Shown piece by piece: positions 20,621 through 32,500 of a stretch of 64,000 bases of DNA (its first letter is position 1; every line of letters starts with the position of its first letter). A program made the translations under genes and the position numbers. The notes below the pieces were generated by a model. The model did no database searches. It was not told the origin of the DNA and was given only the letters and a program-made list of their open reading frames with translations. Origin of the DNA: Salvia splendens (taxonomy: Eukaryota > Streptophyta > Magnoliopsida > Lamiales > Lamiaceae). The DNA lies in contig NC_056053.1 in the NCBI RefSeq assembly GCF_004379255.2, forward strand, positions 17,542,188-17,606,187, in the 5' to 3' direction.

Positions 20621-21430
20621 GGGCATCAGCAGTGGGGCGCCCTAAGGCGCGCCCTATGCATCGCCACGTCAGCATTTTATCCTCCTATCCTCCTTTCACC
20701 TGCAGTGGGGCGCCCTATAGGTTTTACTATTGTTTTTTTAAATTAGTTTAAATGTTTTCAAATATATAAATGCAAACTAATTAAAAACACAACGATTGAC
20801 TAAAAAACGGCAAATACTACATTGATTAAAAAAAATTACACGAGTTAGAAAAAAAAAAGTTGACTACTCTACAAAAGCCCCAACTTCCGGCTCAGCTCAT
20901 CGATCAACCCCTGGAGGTATTCGGCTCTGGCCGGGTCCGTACACTTCATGAGGGCGTTATGCGTGTCCAACAACGTCCGCGTCATCGAGGCCGTACGAAT
21001 CCGTACTGAATTCGGGATCGTACTGCGTGTCGGGGTCGAACGACCGATATTCGTCAGGTTGTGTATCCGGCCAACGTGCACCACCTCCAAACATCGGACT
21101 ATTGGGACTTGAGTAATCACCGGAGTCCATTTTCTAGTGTAAATTGAGAGTGAAAATGCGAATGAAATGTTACAAATGAAGGTGGGGTATGGGGTATTTA
21201 TATAAATGAATTTTTTGAATTAAAAAATAAAAAATAAAAACGCGTTGCATCGTCCGCGTCGTCCACAGTGGGCGGACGATGGCGCGGATGATGCCCTATC
21301 GTCCGCGCTTCCTCCGCGGACTATCTGTCGAGCGTAGACGACGCATCGTCCATCGTCCGCGCACCCACAGTGGCAGACGATGATGCGCCCGGCATCGGGC
21401 GGCCTATCGTCCACCCCACTGTGGGTGCCC
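20621..21430 (-). mobile_element. PIF/Harbinger internal-deletion derivative (ORF1 remnant)
   Basis: The left end is GGGCATCAGCAGTGGGGCG; the right end, reverse-complemented, starts GGGCACCCACAGTGGGG. TTA is duplicated at 20618-20620 and 21431-21433. The left end repeats its motif GCAGTGGGGCGCCCTA again at about 20702-20718. At 810 bp it keeps only the beginning and end of ORF1 on the minus strand, so it must depend on another element's transposase. Confidence 0.88.
20869..21130 (-). pseudogene. Harbinger ORF1 remnant: N-terminus joined out of frame to C-terminus
   Basis: From the ATG at 21130 the frame reads MDSGDYSSPNSPMFGGGARW and about 40 further residues, then stops. In a different frame the 3' part reads TLLDTHNALMKCTDPARAEY and ends SRKLGLL at 20869, a typical C-terminal end of Harbinger ORF1 proteins. 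The Myb/SANT core between them is deleted and the two halves are out of register. Confidence 0.65.
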
Positions 21431-21698
21431 TTATGTCCCAAGCCACAATTCCCACAATAGATGCCCTTTCCTCATGCCTCCCTTTCCCATGCTAAAACAT
21501 TTAACTTACATTGTTTATTGTTTTACTTCTAAAATTGAAATATGAGACACTATATAACATGAAGGTACTTCATATATAATAAAATAATATTAACAATTCT
21601 AAAAATTAGAAATTAAAAATGATAAAATGCTAAGAAAAATCTACAAATCAACTTGTTTGATTTTCTAAGCAAGTATGTGGACAAAGAGGTTGTGCATT

Positions 21699-21850
21699 CA
21701 GGGCTGGCATGCACAAACCAAACCGGACTGTCGGTTAACCGTCGGTTCAAAAATCAGAACCGAAACCGGCGCTGCGGTTCCGAACCGCTGGAGGTTCGGC
21801 GGTTCACCTTCAACAAAATGTGGAACCGGAACCGCCGGTTCAATTAAAAT
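21699..21850. mobile_element. Solo hAT-type terminus with CCGGCGGTT-like repeats
   Basis: CAGGGCTGGCATGCAC is a typical hAT-like end. It is followed by dense AACCG/CGGTT repeats (CGGTTAACCGTCGGTTC, GGTTCCGAACCGC). The style matches the 26686-29264 hAT. No matching right end was found before 22560, so it is truncated or the partner has diverged. Confidence 0.5.
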
Positions 21851-22694
21851 TTTAAAAAATATATATTTTTATTTATAAAAATTGATTTTTATATGTAAAA
21901 AATAATTTTTACAAATAAATGAATACGAGAAATTCACAATAGCCCATATATAATTGATGGGCTTGTGAATTCTACGAAACCATTCTTGGTTATTTCTCTT
22001 TTATAGAGACATCCTTGAATGTTTTATGTTTCACTTTCGATGCGGGACAAAATATGTTGAAGCATTTTCTTCTATAACTACATGTTTAGATCATTCATTC
22101 ATCTTGTTCCAATGTGGGATACAAAACTTTATTTTGTCTTCTACTTTTCTTCTTTTTTTTATAATATATATAAACAAAATTATTATTTTAATATATTCTT
22201 GATTGATAAGAATAAATAATTATTGAGAAATATGATTTGTATATAGAAAAATAATTATTTGTATAATAGTTATCGTTAGATTTATACAATTTATATTATA
22301 ATTATTCTTTTAATATGTATAATAGTTATATTTATTAGTTAACATACACATAAATTTAAACATAAGCAAATCGATAATGATAAATAACTAATGTATAATA
22401 GTTAATGTAATAATATTTGTTGTTAAATTATAATAATAGAAGATAGAGTACTAATATAGACAAAGAATGATGGGAGATCTATCGTATAGTTATAAATAAT
22501 GACTTTTATCCCACATTGAAAGAAAAAGTAACACATCTAAGAATGTTTAACTATAAAAAAGAATAATCTAATACACTCTCTTCCAAATTAAAGCCTCAAA
22601 TCCAACTTTAAGTATTGGCATTTTAAAAATCAAAAGGTCTAACTTAAAGCCATAAACATGATAAGCCTCTCTCATGTGGCCATTGAGATCACAT
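21851..22694. other. AT-rich intergenic stretch
   Basis: Very AT-rich sequence with no coding signal; probably decayed transposon interior or spacer. Confidence 0.4.
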
Positions 22695-22834
22695 CTGTCA
22701 TTTCCTACTCCATCTCCTACTACATATACCCAAACATGATAAGTGAACTCCATCTCCTACTACATATACACAAACATGATAAGTGATGATGGGGTCTTGT
22801 GTGAATGTAGTAGGAGATGGAGTAGAAAATGACA
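22695..22834. repeat. 41-bp tandem pair with inverted outer arms
   Basis: The unit ACTCCATCTCCTACTACATA...CAAACATGATAAGTG occurs twice in a row (about 22705-22786) with one base change. The outer segment at 22695-22721 is inverted at 22808-22834 (GTAGTAGGAGATGGAGTAG). Together they form a small foldback, possibly a MITE remnant. Confidence 0.65.
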
Positions 22835-23586
22835 CTGCTGATCCTCATTGCTCAAGTGGGCTTCCATTATGACTGTTTAAAAATTATTTTTTTAAAATAT
22901 TATACTAGAAATTGAATTTTTTTTATTCAAAATTATGTCACTATTCCAAATATATCCGTTATATAACCATTTTTTATCATCCAATTACTTCTATAATCAG
23001 TTATAATACCGCATTATATTTTTCAAGCTAAAAAGTTGTCTCTCGCATAAATTTCTCTCAAAACATGTTGGATGTCCCGATGTACCAAACAGGACTCTTG
23101 GAATTTGACTCGGCGATGGCCAACCCAAGTGAGGATGATGTATATAACCCACATATGTCATGTCCTTCATGCCCAACAGCCCGACGCAGTTGTTGGACAA
23201 TCGAGCCATAAAGCTCCCCACCAGAAAGAAATACATGACACGATGCTTTGGGCTCATTGCGAATGAGTGAGAAGTTTTGCGACATCTTCAACAACGAGAA
23301 GAGAAGCAATGCGACAACAAATCAAGTGAGGTTGGTGTTCTCAAGTTGGCACTCATCAGAATCTAGCTCAGGCCACATCTAGAAGAAGGACCGTTACAGC
23401 GACAAGTGGGCGGGTGGCGTTGATATTCGACAGGTGGCAAGGCCAAATCCAAGCCCTTGAGTGAGGGCCCCTTGTCCCGACGTTGTCTGATTGGAACGAA
23501 CGAAGTCGGCAAAGGTTAGAGGCAAGGTACGGGCCATGAGCCTAACCCTATCGATATTATTTGGCTATTTGATGAAACTATCAATT
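22835..23586. other. Intergenic, degenerate
   Basis: Between 23040 and 23560 the base composition rises and short open frames occur on both strands, but all are broken by stops and none matches a family I recognise. It may be a decayed transposon ORF. Confidence 0.3.
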
Positions 23587-23925
23587 TTTTACGGATCTAA
23601 TTCCTCAACGTCGAATTCCACACACAATCAAGAAACGAGTGCCGAAGGTATCGAGCGCCCGGCGATTGCTCCGGCGGAGGGTGGCTGAGCGCGAGAATGA
23701 TCTCATCGGCAGCCTTAAGAGGGGTTTCTTGAAGCACAAATAATTGAGCCAATTTTACGATAATTTAGATATATTCAATGACTAAAAAGATAACAATCTA
23801 TCATATTTATAATACTATAACTACTACCCTAACTTAATGAACAAGAAACAAATATAAGAAAATATATGATAATCTCTAAAATATCTCAACAAATTAATAA
23901 TCCCTAAAACTAAAGACTCGTATCA
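23587..23925 (-). repeat. 3' LTR of the non-autonomous LTR element
   Basis: It matches 25945-26299 in direct orientation; shared marks include CTCAACGTCGAATTCCA, AAGAGGGGTTTCTTGAAGCA and TAACAATCTATC. It lacks a short CAACGCGTTGGGT-like segment present in the other LTR. Confidence 0.85.
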
Positions 23926-23955
23926 ACTCCCCCACGGTTAAAATCCACCTTGTCC

Positions 23956-25767
23956 TCAAGGTGGGAACCATGGAACAACGGACAAAGTTGATGATAACAA
24001 AAGCATTGAGACTTTCCCTCCTGGATCGAACGCGACTACATACACCACCTCCAAATCTCGGCGCCCTTTCCCAGCCAAGAATCTCGACAAAACAGAGTCA
24101 ACCCTTGTTTTGCCTGCTGCGAATGGCTTAGTTTTCTTCAGTTGCAAGAAACAAATAGCAACATGTGATGCCAGATAATTCAAGATGGCCTGTTTTCTCA
24201 TTTCGTTTGTATAGCTCTTGTAGGATCTCTGGATTCCATCAATCATATCCTTGAACCTAATCGTGTGATCAATTTTATGAAGCCTCAAATTTTCAATCAT
24301 CTTAGGAGTTATAGAGTCCTTAGATATCGTTGGAAGACATCCGATTTCGCCGCTCTCGAGCTCCATCGTCATCGGCTGTACCAAATTATGTTGTTGGGAC
24401 GAAACATCTACTCCATTAACGTCATCTTCATCATCCGAACCCCAACACCTCTGTTGTGAAATATTATCAACACATGATGGTGATGAAGATGAATCTCCCT
24501 CTCTCTCCAAATTCAAATCAACCTCATCGCTCACCTTCACAGATTGATGCTCCTTCTCTATTAACTCATCATCATTATAAATGGCCTTATCACGATTATC
24601 ATCTAATATGGATGATTTTGATTCATCAACCACATCAAGAAAATTACTCCTCCAATTCAAGGAATCAGTTTGTTTCGTTGTTGGATGAGCACCCAAATCG
24701 TGATCAAGGCTTTAAGAATGGCTGCTTGGAATCCATTTAGTTTCATAACAAACTTCTTTATCCACTAATTTCATCCCGTTGAGCCGCAAGTCCACTTGAT
24801 TTAACACATCTGAATCACCTTCAACACCCAACTGCTTCTCTTCACAAGAAACAAGCTTTGTAGCCGAACGGAGGCTCGTTGGATGCTTGGAAGCCAGGTG
24901 CTGGAGCAGAGGGTAGTGCATAGTAGCGGGCTGTTCGAGGCAGGATTCAGTCCGATTGAGGTGATCTGAGGGCGAGCGTTGCGGTATAGACCGCAAGGGT
25001 TTGTATTCGTGCCGCCAGTGGTGATACTCAGCATGGGGATTTCGTGGGGGCACGTCCGACGAATAGCGTGGGTGCCTTAAAGTCGAGTTCGTGTATTGCC
25101 TCGACTGCTCGTTTGAAGAATCCAAGTCAGTGTAGGGCGACTTCCGGTATAGTGGTGGTTCCGGCAGCGGAGGAGCACGAGTTTCTCCAACGCGGTGACT
25201 GGAAGTTTGGACGGGCGGATCCCAGCCAGTTGGACGACGCCTAGGCGCTCCCGAATCGAAATCCGCATAGGATTGTCGTCCATACGCTGCTTTTGAAGCA
25301 TGCCAATTTTTTACACGACGATCGATTTCTTTGCATCGTGATTTCAGCCTGGACTCTAATTTGTCGAACCGGGCCATGATCTTCTCCAGCCTGGCGGAAG
25401 AAATCTCGCTCGTCCCCGGAAAGTTGCGCGGAGGAATGCTGCCCTCCGGGTTATCGCGCAGGGGCAGCCGCGGTTGGTCATCTCCGCGTTGATCGCCGAC
25501 AAGCGACGCGACGGATCGCCGATCAATTCCTGTGGCGTCAAGCCTCTTAGCGGAGGCATCACTATATCTCGAATGTAATCGGTACTCGGCGGCATGCAGA
25601 TTTGAACCCTCCGTCCAACTCCGGTGTAGTTGCGTGACATGATGAGATATACAGTATCTCCGGTGTAGTTGCAGAGATCTCGGCGCTCTGCCGCAGAAGA
25701 GAAAGCGGTTTCGATTGATCGACGAGATACACAGTATTACCAGGCCAGCTGTCCCTCTCAGCCGCAA
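23956..25767 (-). pseudogene. Gag-like open frame of the LTR element, one in-frame stop
   Basis: A single minus-strand frame runs from about 25767 to 23956, broken only by TAA at 24712-24714. The N-terminal part has a charged helix (ARLEKIMARFDKLESRLKSR) and a long Arg/Ser/Pro-rich region. The part after the stop is acidic, then has a helix-rich segment (RSYKSYTNEMRKQAILNYLA). No zinc knuckle, protease or polymerase motif is present. The sequence just past its end reads as a decayed gypsy polyprotein C-terminus in another frame. I do not recognise a defined domain; gag-like is inferred from position between LTRs. Confidence 0.55.
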
Positions 25768-25944
25768 GCGCGGTAAGAAATCTGCCCAAACGATGAAACT
25801 CGATGTTTCAATTTTGTATATATTCGGACAGAGAGAAAGTAGTTCTGATAGGAGATGTATGCTGATTTTTTTTATATTTGTGATTTATTTGGGGGGATAT
25901 GGATGAATGAAGACGGAGGAGGAGCTCTGGATGAAAGCACCAGT

Positions 25945-26299
25945 TGTTAAGGATCTAATTTCTCAACGTCGAATTCCATACACAATCAAGAAACGAGTGC
26001 CGAAGGTATCGAGCGCCCAACGCGTTGGGTCGGCGATTGCTCCGGCGGAGGGCGGCTGAGAGCGAGAATGATCTCGTCGGCAGCCTTAAGAGGGGTTTCT
26101 TGAAGCACAAATAATTGAGTCAATTTCACGATAATTTCATAGATAGATTCAATGACTAAAAAGATAACAATCTATCCTATTTATAATACTAGAATTACTA
26201 CCCTAACTTAATGAACAAGAAACAAATATAAGAAAAGATATGATAATCTCTAAAATATCTCAACAAATTAATAATCCCTAAAACTAAAGGCTCGTATTA
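25945..26299 (-). repeat. 5' LTR of the non-autonomous LTR element
   Basis: Partner of 23587-23925. On the plus strand it starts TGTTAAGGATC. The outer end reads GTATTA where the other copy reads GTATCA, so the terminal dinucleotide has mutated. Confidence 0.85.
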
Positions 26300-26685
26300 A
26301 CTGGTCGGAACTGCATGCCTTGTGTGTTCGGCCGTTCGTGTTGGACCTAAGGAAAAACTAGGATTTTAATTATATGCTCATTTTTAACTTATAAATTAAA
26401 CTCCATTTCACTGTCATTTCTTATACAATCATCCCCAAAATTATCTCTTTAAAAGGATGGATCCGATATCAAACGACGACCTAATAATTAAAATTATCTC
26501 AAGTGTTTTTTTTATGAATTTGTAATTTGTGAAGTTTTTAATCATATTGAAGTAATTGCGTTAACTATTTTTCTATGAATTTTAATATTATAATTATCTG
26601 AGGTGAAATTAGTAAGCAAATTAATTAGAGATGCATCGCTGGAGGGAGGTAGTATCATAACACAAACAACAGAATCCCTCCCACA
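26300..26685. other. Spacer between LTR element and hAT element
   Basis: AT-rich with no coding or repeat signal. The last 8 bases (CTCCCACA, 26678-26685) are the hAT target duplication. Confidence 0.5.
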
Positions 26686-26698
26686 TAGGCTTGCACAA

Positions 26699-26886
26699 GG
26701 GTCGGAACCCGCCGGTTCCGGGCCCGAACCGGCGGGTCAAGGGTCGGAAAATCCGCGAACCTGAACCGGCCCGCCTAGCTCCCGGCGGTTCCGGTTCAGG
26801 TTCAAAAAACCGGCGGGTTACGCGCCGGTTCAAAACCGCCGGTTTTCGGCTCGAACCGCCGGTTCCGGGCCCGAACCGGCGGGCGG
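26699..26886. repeat. Left subterminal CCGGCGGTT repeat cluster of hAT
   Basis: Roughly ten overlapping units of GGTTC/GAACC with a CCGGCGG core occur in both orientations in under 200 bp, for example ACCCGCCGGTTCCGGGCCCG. Many units are self-complementary. Dense subterminal motifs in hAT elements are usually transposase binding sites (family knowledge). Confidence 0.85.
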
Positions 26887-27595
26887 GTTGACGAATTTTT
26901 TTTTTTTTTTTGCATTTTTCAACTTTTCAATTTTAATCAAATTACATTACACTTTTCAAGTTTGCTTTTGTATGCAATGTGAGTAAATAAAATTGAAAAA
27001 AATACGTCTAAAGTTGCAATTTTATTGAAATTGCATGTTTACAAATTACACGTTACAAGTTACAACAATTACAAATTGAAAACATATGGCGGTCTTGAAT
27101 TCTTAAACAAAATTTAAATACAAATGAGACTACTAGTGAAGAACTAATTACAAATGACAAGAAACGACGTTGAAGTTCTTAAACGTATAAGTGTATTATA
27201 TATATACTCTTAACCGGCGAAGAAGATCTTTCTACATAACTAAATTAAGGACACCTTTAGCAATTCAACTTTAAATGTTGAGTTTCGTCTAACAATCAAC
27301 AATTATAGTAGAATTGTCAAAAGTTTCCCTCATTTAGCCGTATAGAGAAATATACTTCATCGACTAGAGTATATACAAATACAATTATGTAATTGTATTT
27401 GCATATTTTTAAAGTAGGAATTAATGGGAAAAAAAAGAAATAAAAGAAAAATGACTTGAGCTCAACTTAAATTAAAAATTTAAGTTGAGGTGCCTACGTA
27501 TCCCAATTGCTCATTTGCATTAGGGAATCAAAGTCCACGTAGTTCTCTTACCTTACTTACCTATTTGGTTTGGCCGGCGGCGGTTGACGGTTGGC

Positions 27596-28156
27596 CTAAT
27601 CTTCATCCCCGGTGAATTCATCTTGTGATCCCTCTTGACGATCATTCCAATCATTTTCTTGTTCTCGGACGTCAGCTTTGGCCCAATCATCAAGTAACAT
27701 CACGGCTTCCATATTTTTCGCCGAGAGCTTACTTCTTGATTCATCCAAAACGCGCGAGCCAACACTAAAAGCGGACTCGACGGCGACGGTGGAAGGCGGA
27801 ACAGAAAAAATCTCCTTGGCCATTGAAGCAAGGATGGGAAAATCTTTCTCGTGGGTTCCCCACCAATCGAGGACGTCGATTTGGGCGGGAGGAGTAGGAC
27901 CTTCATCACCAAAGGAAAAGAGTGATTCAAAATATAAATCTAATTCACTGACCATACCTGAGGACCTTCCGCCGGTGCTGTAGTTGTATAGGTCGGCTAG
28001 TTGGGATTGCGCGTCGGGGTCATCATAATCGGCTTGAAATGCAAAGCCATAGTTATGTTGTGGAGGAGGGGGTCTTCTGACTTGGTGAGTGGTGTTATAC
28101 TTGGTTTCATATTCGGTGTAGAGAGAGCGCAAGTTATACTCGAGGTTTTGTTGCAC
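27596..28156 (-). pseudogene. hAT transposase C-terminal dimerisation region
   Basis: The 186-codon frame ends with the hAT dimerisation signature: DVLDWWGTHEKDFPILASMA, then EIFSVPPSTVAVESAFSVGS, RVLDESRSKLSAKNMEAVML and DDWAKAD. These match Ac/RICESLEEPER-type plant hAT transposases, where this domain forms oligomers. The zinc-finger BED domain and DDE core are absent. Upstream residues (LRSLYTEYETKYN) are the usual linker. Confidence 0.88.
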
Positions 28157-28279
28157 AACTCCTCATCTCCCCTACCCCCGCCTTGTTGCATTTCAGCAAG
28201 TAGCATGGCGGTCCTATGATCTTCTTCCATCTACAAATATTATGTACGTAGAAGTTAAAAGTATGAACACAAAAAAAAA

Positions 28280-28480
28280 TTAATGAAATTTTGTGCATGT
28301 GAATTGGAAAACAAATTTTTCATTACTTACTTGCATGCGTTCGGCTGCCAATCGGGAAACCTCGTCCATAACATCTCGACGACTAGGTCGTCGAGATTTT
28401 GAGGGACGCGTAGTGCTTTGATCTTGGGCTATTCCCTTGCCCCGATCACCACGTCCCGATCCACCACGAGAAGAAGACAT
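28280..28480 (-). pseudogene. hAT transposase N-terminal remnant
   Basis: It begins MSSSRGGSGRGDRGKGIAQD and is Ser/Arg/Gly-rich, continuing RPSRRDVMDEVSRLAAERMQ. It sits just inside the right subterminal zone, where a transposase first exon would be, in the same orientation as the C-terminal fragment at 27596. No BED zinc finger follows, so the element joins the two ends of the gene after a deletion, possibly across an intron. Confidence 0.55.
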
Positions 28481-28769
28481 ATTGAATATATTGATAAATG
28501 AAAAGTAATATGGACTTGGAATAAAATATGTATGAAGTATAAAAGAAGTGGTAAATTATGAGCACAACAAATATAGTAGTGAGTAGAAAGTGTAGAATTA
28601 AACTTGCGCAATTAGAGAGAATGATGAGAGAATAGAGAAATGGAGATTGAGAATGAAATCCTTGTTAACACAAGAATGGGGTAAGGAAATATGAAGGAGA
28701 AGTGAGGTATTTATAGGAGTAAAATTGGAATAAATAAAAAAAAAAAATTCAAATTTCAAACTTTCAAAT

Positions 28770-29260
28770 TTTCGGCCGAACCGCCGGTTTACCGCCTGAA
28801 CCGGCGGTTCAACCTCAAAACCGGCGGTTTTTCCACGAAACCGGCGGGTTGGTCCACGGTTTTCCGACACAAACCGCCGGTTTCTGACCTCACCTAGCCC
28901 CCTACGCCTGAAAAGCTTCCGGAACCGGCGGAAACCGGTCGGAACCGCCGGTTCAAACCGGCGGTTTTCCTCCAAAACCGGCGGTTTTCGCCCAAAACCG
29001 GCGAACCGCCGGTTCATACCTATCCCTACTTTGAACCCCTACGAACCCCTACGAACCCTAGCCGTTCGACCCTTTGAACCGGCGGTTCGAACCGCCGAAC
29101 CGCCGGTTCACGGTTCAAGTTATGCCCGAACCTGAACCGGCCCTTATGACCCTCCGACCCTTCAGCCGGTTCAACCCGCCGGTTCCGGGCCCGGTTCCGG
29201 TTCATGAACCGGCGGGCCCGAACCGGCGGTTAACCGGCGGGCCGGGCCGGATTGTGCATG
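28770..29260. repeat. Right subterminal CCGGCGGTT repeat cluster of hAT
   Basis: More than twenty AACCGGCGGTT-type units lie in about 490 bp in both orientations, including near-perfect palindromes such as AACCGCCGGTT and GGAACCGCCGGTTC. The cluster is longer than the left one. Confidence 0.85.
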
Positions 29261-29272
29261 CCTACTCCCACA

Positions 29273-29556
29273 TGTTAACGTTATACCTTTTCATTCTTGT
29301 CACTGACTGTCAAAATATGAATAGTAACGAATAATCCTATCAAAATGCTTCGCTACATTTTACTAGTTCTTATAAGGGTAAATGAGAGGAGAAGATTCAA
29401 TCTATAAATATTGCATAACTATTTTTCTTCAAAGTTGATACGAGCCTAAGATCTCATGGCCAGCTCTGGCTTGACCACGTCCACATTTTTACCGATTGCA
29501 GCTCATCTTCTCTCATGGAACGGATCACGATTCTGCTGAAACCTGAGTTCATCTGA
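29273..29556. other. 3' flank of the TBL gene
   Basis: Spacer between the hAT duplication and the TBL stop codon; presumably the TBL 3' UTR. A short GTTGATACGAGCCTAAG at about 29435 matches the start of the LTR at 23925, perhaps a fragment. Confidence 0.4.
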
Positions 29557-32500
29557 TTAGATCTGTGCAAACAATATTTCATTCCATGCATCAGGAATAC
29601 CAGGTAGGCACCAGTGCAAGCAATCCTGCACTCCAGGTGTGGCTTTAATGCTGTACCGGGATATATGGCCCTCGTCTCTCAACTCAGACAAAGCAGTAAT
29701 GTCTAGAAGCGTGACATTTGTTCCCCTCACCGCATGTGCAGCAACAGAATCACTAGAATCTTCTTTTAAAACTTCTTTGCCACTGGAAAGAGGTGTTGTG
29801 TTGTCACATGTACCTCCGGTGTTCCATTCCCCGTTGAAAAAGTGCCTGGGTGATAGAGTGCGTAGAAATGCTTTTAAACCTGGAAACAATGGGAGCTGTG
29901 CATCAACCCATTTCACAATACTGTGGATGGTCAAGTTTTTGGCACCCCCAATATCTAAAGTCTTCCTATTAGTGTTAGGGACGCCATTAACGTACATGAC
30001 CCATCTATTTGCATTAATTTTTCCCCTGTTCCAGTGGTGGCCTGTATTCAGAACAAGTACATCAAATTTGTGAAGATAGCGCTGCAAAAATGCAGGGGGT
30101 CGATCCAAATGCATGGCAAAATTGACCGGGTTCGACCCTGCAATAGGTTCCAAATCACAAAGACTGGCTGACCAATAGTAAATGATGGTTGTGTTAGTGA
30201 TAGGGAACCGATAAGCCCATCCATCTGGTCTTATAGCATGACGAGCCTTAACAAGACCATACTCATGCCCCACATCTTGCACATCAGCTCTTTCTTTCCC
30301 ACCTGTTACCATGCACATAAGAGATTGAAATTGTTGCCGACCCAGTGAATCCCCTATGAAAGCCAAAGTTTTATCCTGCATTCTGCAAGCAAGAGAAGTG
30401 CTAGAACTTACGCAATGCTATGGCATTAAAACATGAAAAGAAATAATTAGATTTTGTGCAGAATGACATCTGCAGACATTTGCTGAAAAACCATCATATC
30501 AATGCTGTATTTAGAGACAAATGTAAAGCACCCAACATTTCTAGCTAAGCAGATGACACGAACATAGCTGCAGTTCTGACATGTGCAAATTCAAATTTTT
30601 TCAGAATTTCTCATGCCTCACGAATCTTGCGACTGACTAATGAGTAGGAGACGAAAGAGCCCAAGAGAAGCAAATTCTAACAAGCAGACTCCAGTACTTT
30701 CAGCAAACAAACAACTGAGTTTTTTCAGGAGCTCATAATTACCTCTGCAGGAACTTACGTGGTGCAAAATCTTGCATTTTGCAATCTTGGGGTTGCCAAC
30801 GAAGCTTTTCATATTCAAAATCCATGCGCTGTGTCAGGCGACAAGCCCACATAGATGACAACCACTGCTTACATCCAAATCCAGAATACAATGGACGATT
30901 ATCATCAATGACCCATTTACCTTTGGCATAATTGCAACCTAAATATAGAAGATGGGGTTAGCAAACACAAAAATGGTTCTTATGTCGTGACATGAGATAC
31001 TCATCCAGCATATGAAATCTGAAGTTAGATTATTAGTACAGCAAGCACAATGGATCAGTTGAATGTAGAACCCAGGGTCAGTTCAAGAAATGGAATTAAG
31101 TGAAACTGTTTCAGTTTCAGTTTCAGTTTCGGACTTCGGTGTACTGCAGCCCCTTTCTTTGATTATATCAAAATAGACAAGTTTGAGGAGATATTATTTC
31201 ATGGATTTTACCTTTATTTCCAATAGTAGTTGACAAGTTTTCTGTTTGCTCTCCTTTGACAAATGAATCCATAGAAGGAGAGTTCTCTGGCACAATCTTT
31301 GATTCTTTGGATTTGTTTTTTCCTCCTGACAATTCTTCAGATTCTGTTCCTTCAGGAACACTAGGATGACTCTCTGCAGATAAAGGTATTAAGAGCTAAA
31401 GTTTAATGATCACAATGCAGAAAAAGAAAATCCTGAGGAAACTCATGCTATTTGATGTTACCGTTGTTTTTATTAACAGAAGATAAAGTTCCATTTTCCT
31501 CTGTTCTGACAGATGACTCAGAAGCTGATGGGTTTTTCACAACAGTCTCTACTTGTAAGGATTTATCTTTTCCTTTGGATGATTCATCTGACCCCCAACT
31601 TTTAATAACACTGCTAGGATTTTCTGCGCACAAAGAATATATATAGGAAACTTAAGCCCAGAAAGACAGCATTATTGAATGGCAAGAACTAAAATATTTT
31701 ATAGTATATTAGAGTCCTCAAAATCTTAACAAAACCGTTTAAACATTCAGCAAACACAATGTAAACAGAAACAAGTGCTTGTATGACAAATGTGTGAATA
31801 AGAGCCTCCATATTTACAGATACCAACAAAAAAGTGCATGAGCAGGAAGAATCCATGTTGATTTCATATTCTATATAACAATGAGAGGAAAAAGATTACA
31901 ATGATGAGAAAGAAGCACACATGACCCCATGAACTAGCTACTTATGCTGGATGCTACAAATAGAGAACATAACAGCAAAGATGTTGAAAGAATTAATACC
32001 ACTACAATCTCCTTTCTAGTAGTCCATGTTAATAATGCTCATTACTGTAATAACTAAACCAGATGAAAGAGAAAGACTATACCAGACCTTCCTCATTGGT
32101 ACTTTTACTATTATCAATACTTTCTCCCTCGCCTTTTAGTTCTATCCCACCAGACGGAGCTAATGATTCAACTTGTTCCGTCCTTGTTTGTGCTGAAATG
32201 TTGTTACCCTTGAAAATTTCTCCTGGAGCTGCTTCATCTATAACAGTCAAGAGAAATTCAGAAAATAGTCAAAAATATAAGTTCAGAATAATATTCAAAA
32301 GTATTCATCACTACTACAATTGTTTTGAGATCTTTTTGATTTCTGAAATTTATAATGAATAAAAATAGAAATAAGGATCACCATAACCATTCAAAAGAAC
32401 AAAGTGAAGCATAAACTCACAGTATAATGCCTACAAACAAACTTCCAACTCTAGCAGTGTCTACAAGGAGCACAAGACTAGTGGTGGAATGCAATTATGC

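Larger units (their letters stand above)
23587..26299 (-). mobile_element. Non-autonomous LTR retrotransposon (LARD/TRIM-like), minus strand
   Basis: Direct repeats of about 340-355 bp flank a 2.0 kb interior. Read on the minus strand, the 5' LTR (26299-25945) ends in TTAACA and is followed by ACTGGTGCTTTCATCC, similar to the segment after many plant gypsy LTRs. The interior ends in a purine tract GTGGGGGAGT just before the 3' LTR, which starts TGATACGAG (23925). The interior encodes only one gag-like frame with a stop; no protease, RT or integrase. The LTRs differ by scattered substitutions and a small indel, so the insertion is not recent. No 5-bp duplication is obvious. Confidence 0.8.
26686..29264 (-). 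mobile_element. hAT element, internally deleted, with perfect 8-bp target duplication
   Basis: The left end is TAGGCTTGCACAA and the right end TTGTGCATGCCTA, imperfect inverted repeats. CTCCCACA occurs immediately outside both ends (26678-26685 and 29265-29272). Both subterminal zones are packed with AACCGGCGG/CCGCCGGTT units. On the minus strand it keeps an N-terminal start and the C-terminal dimerisation region of a transposase but lacks the catalytic core. Confidence 0.92.

Noticed and set aside
22997..23309. Two overlapping minus-strand frames of about 85 codons
   Set aside because: No family resemblance, no splice context, and the surrounding sequence is broken by stops in all frames.
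21699..29264. Treating the solo hAT end at 21699 and the end at 29264 as one 7.5-kb element
   Set aside because: The 26686-29264 element has its own matching TIRs and perfect 8-bp duplication, so the 21699 end belongs to a different, truncated copy.
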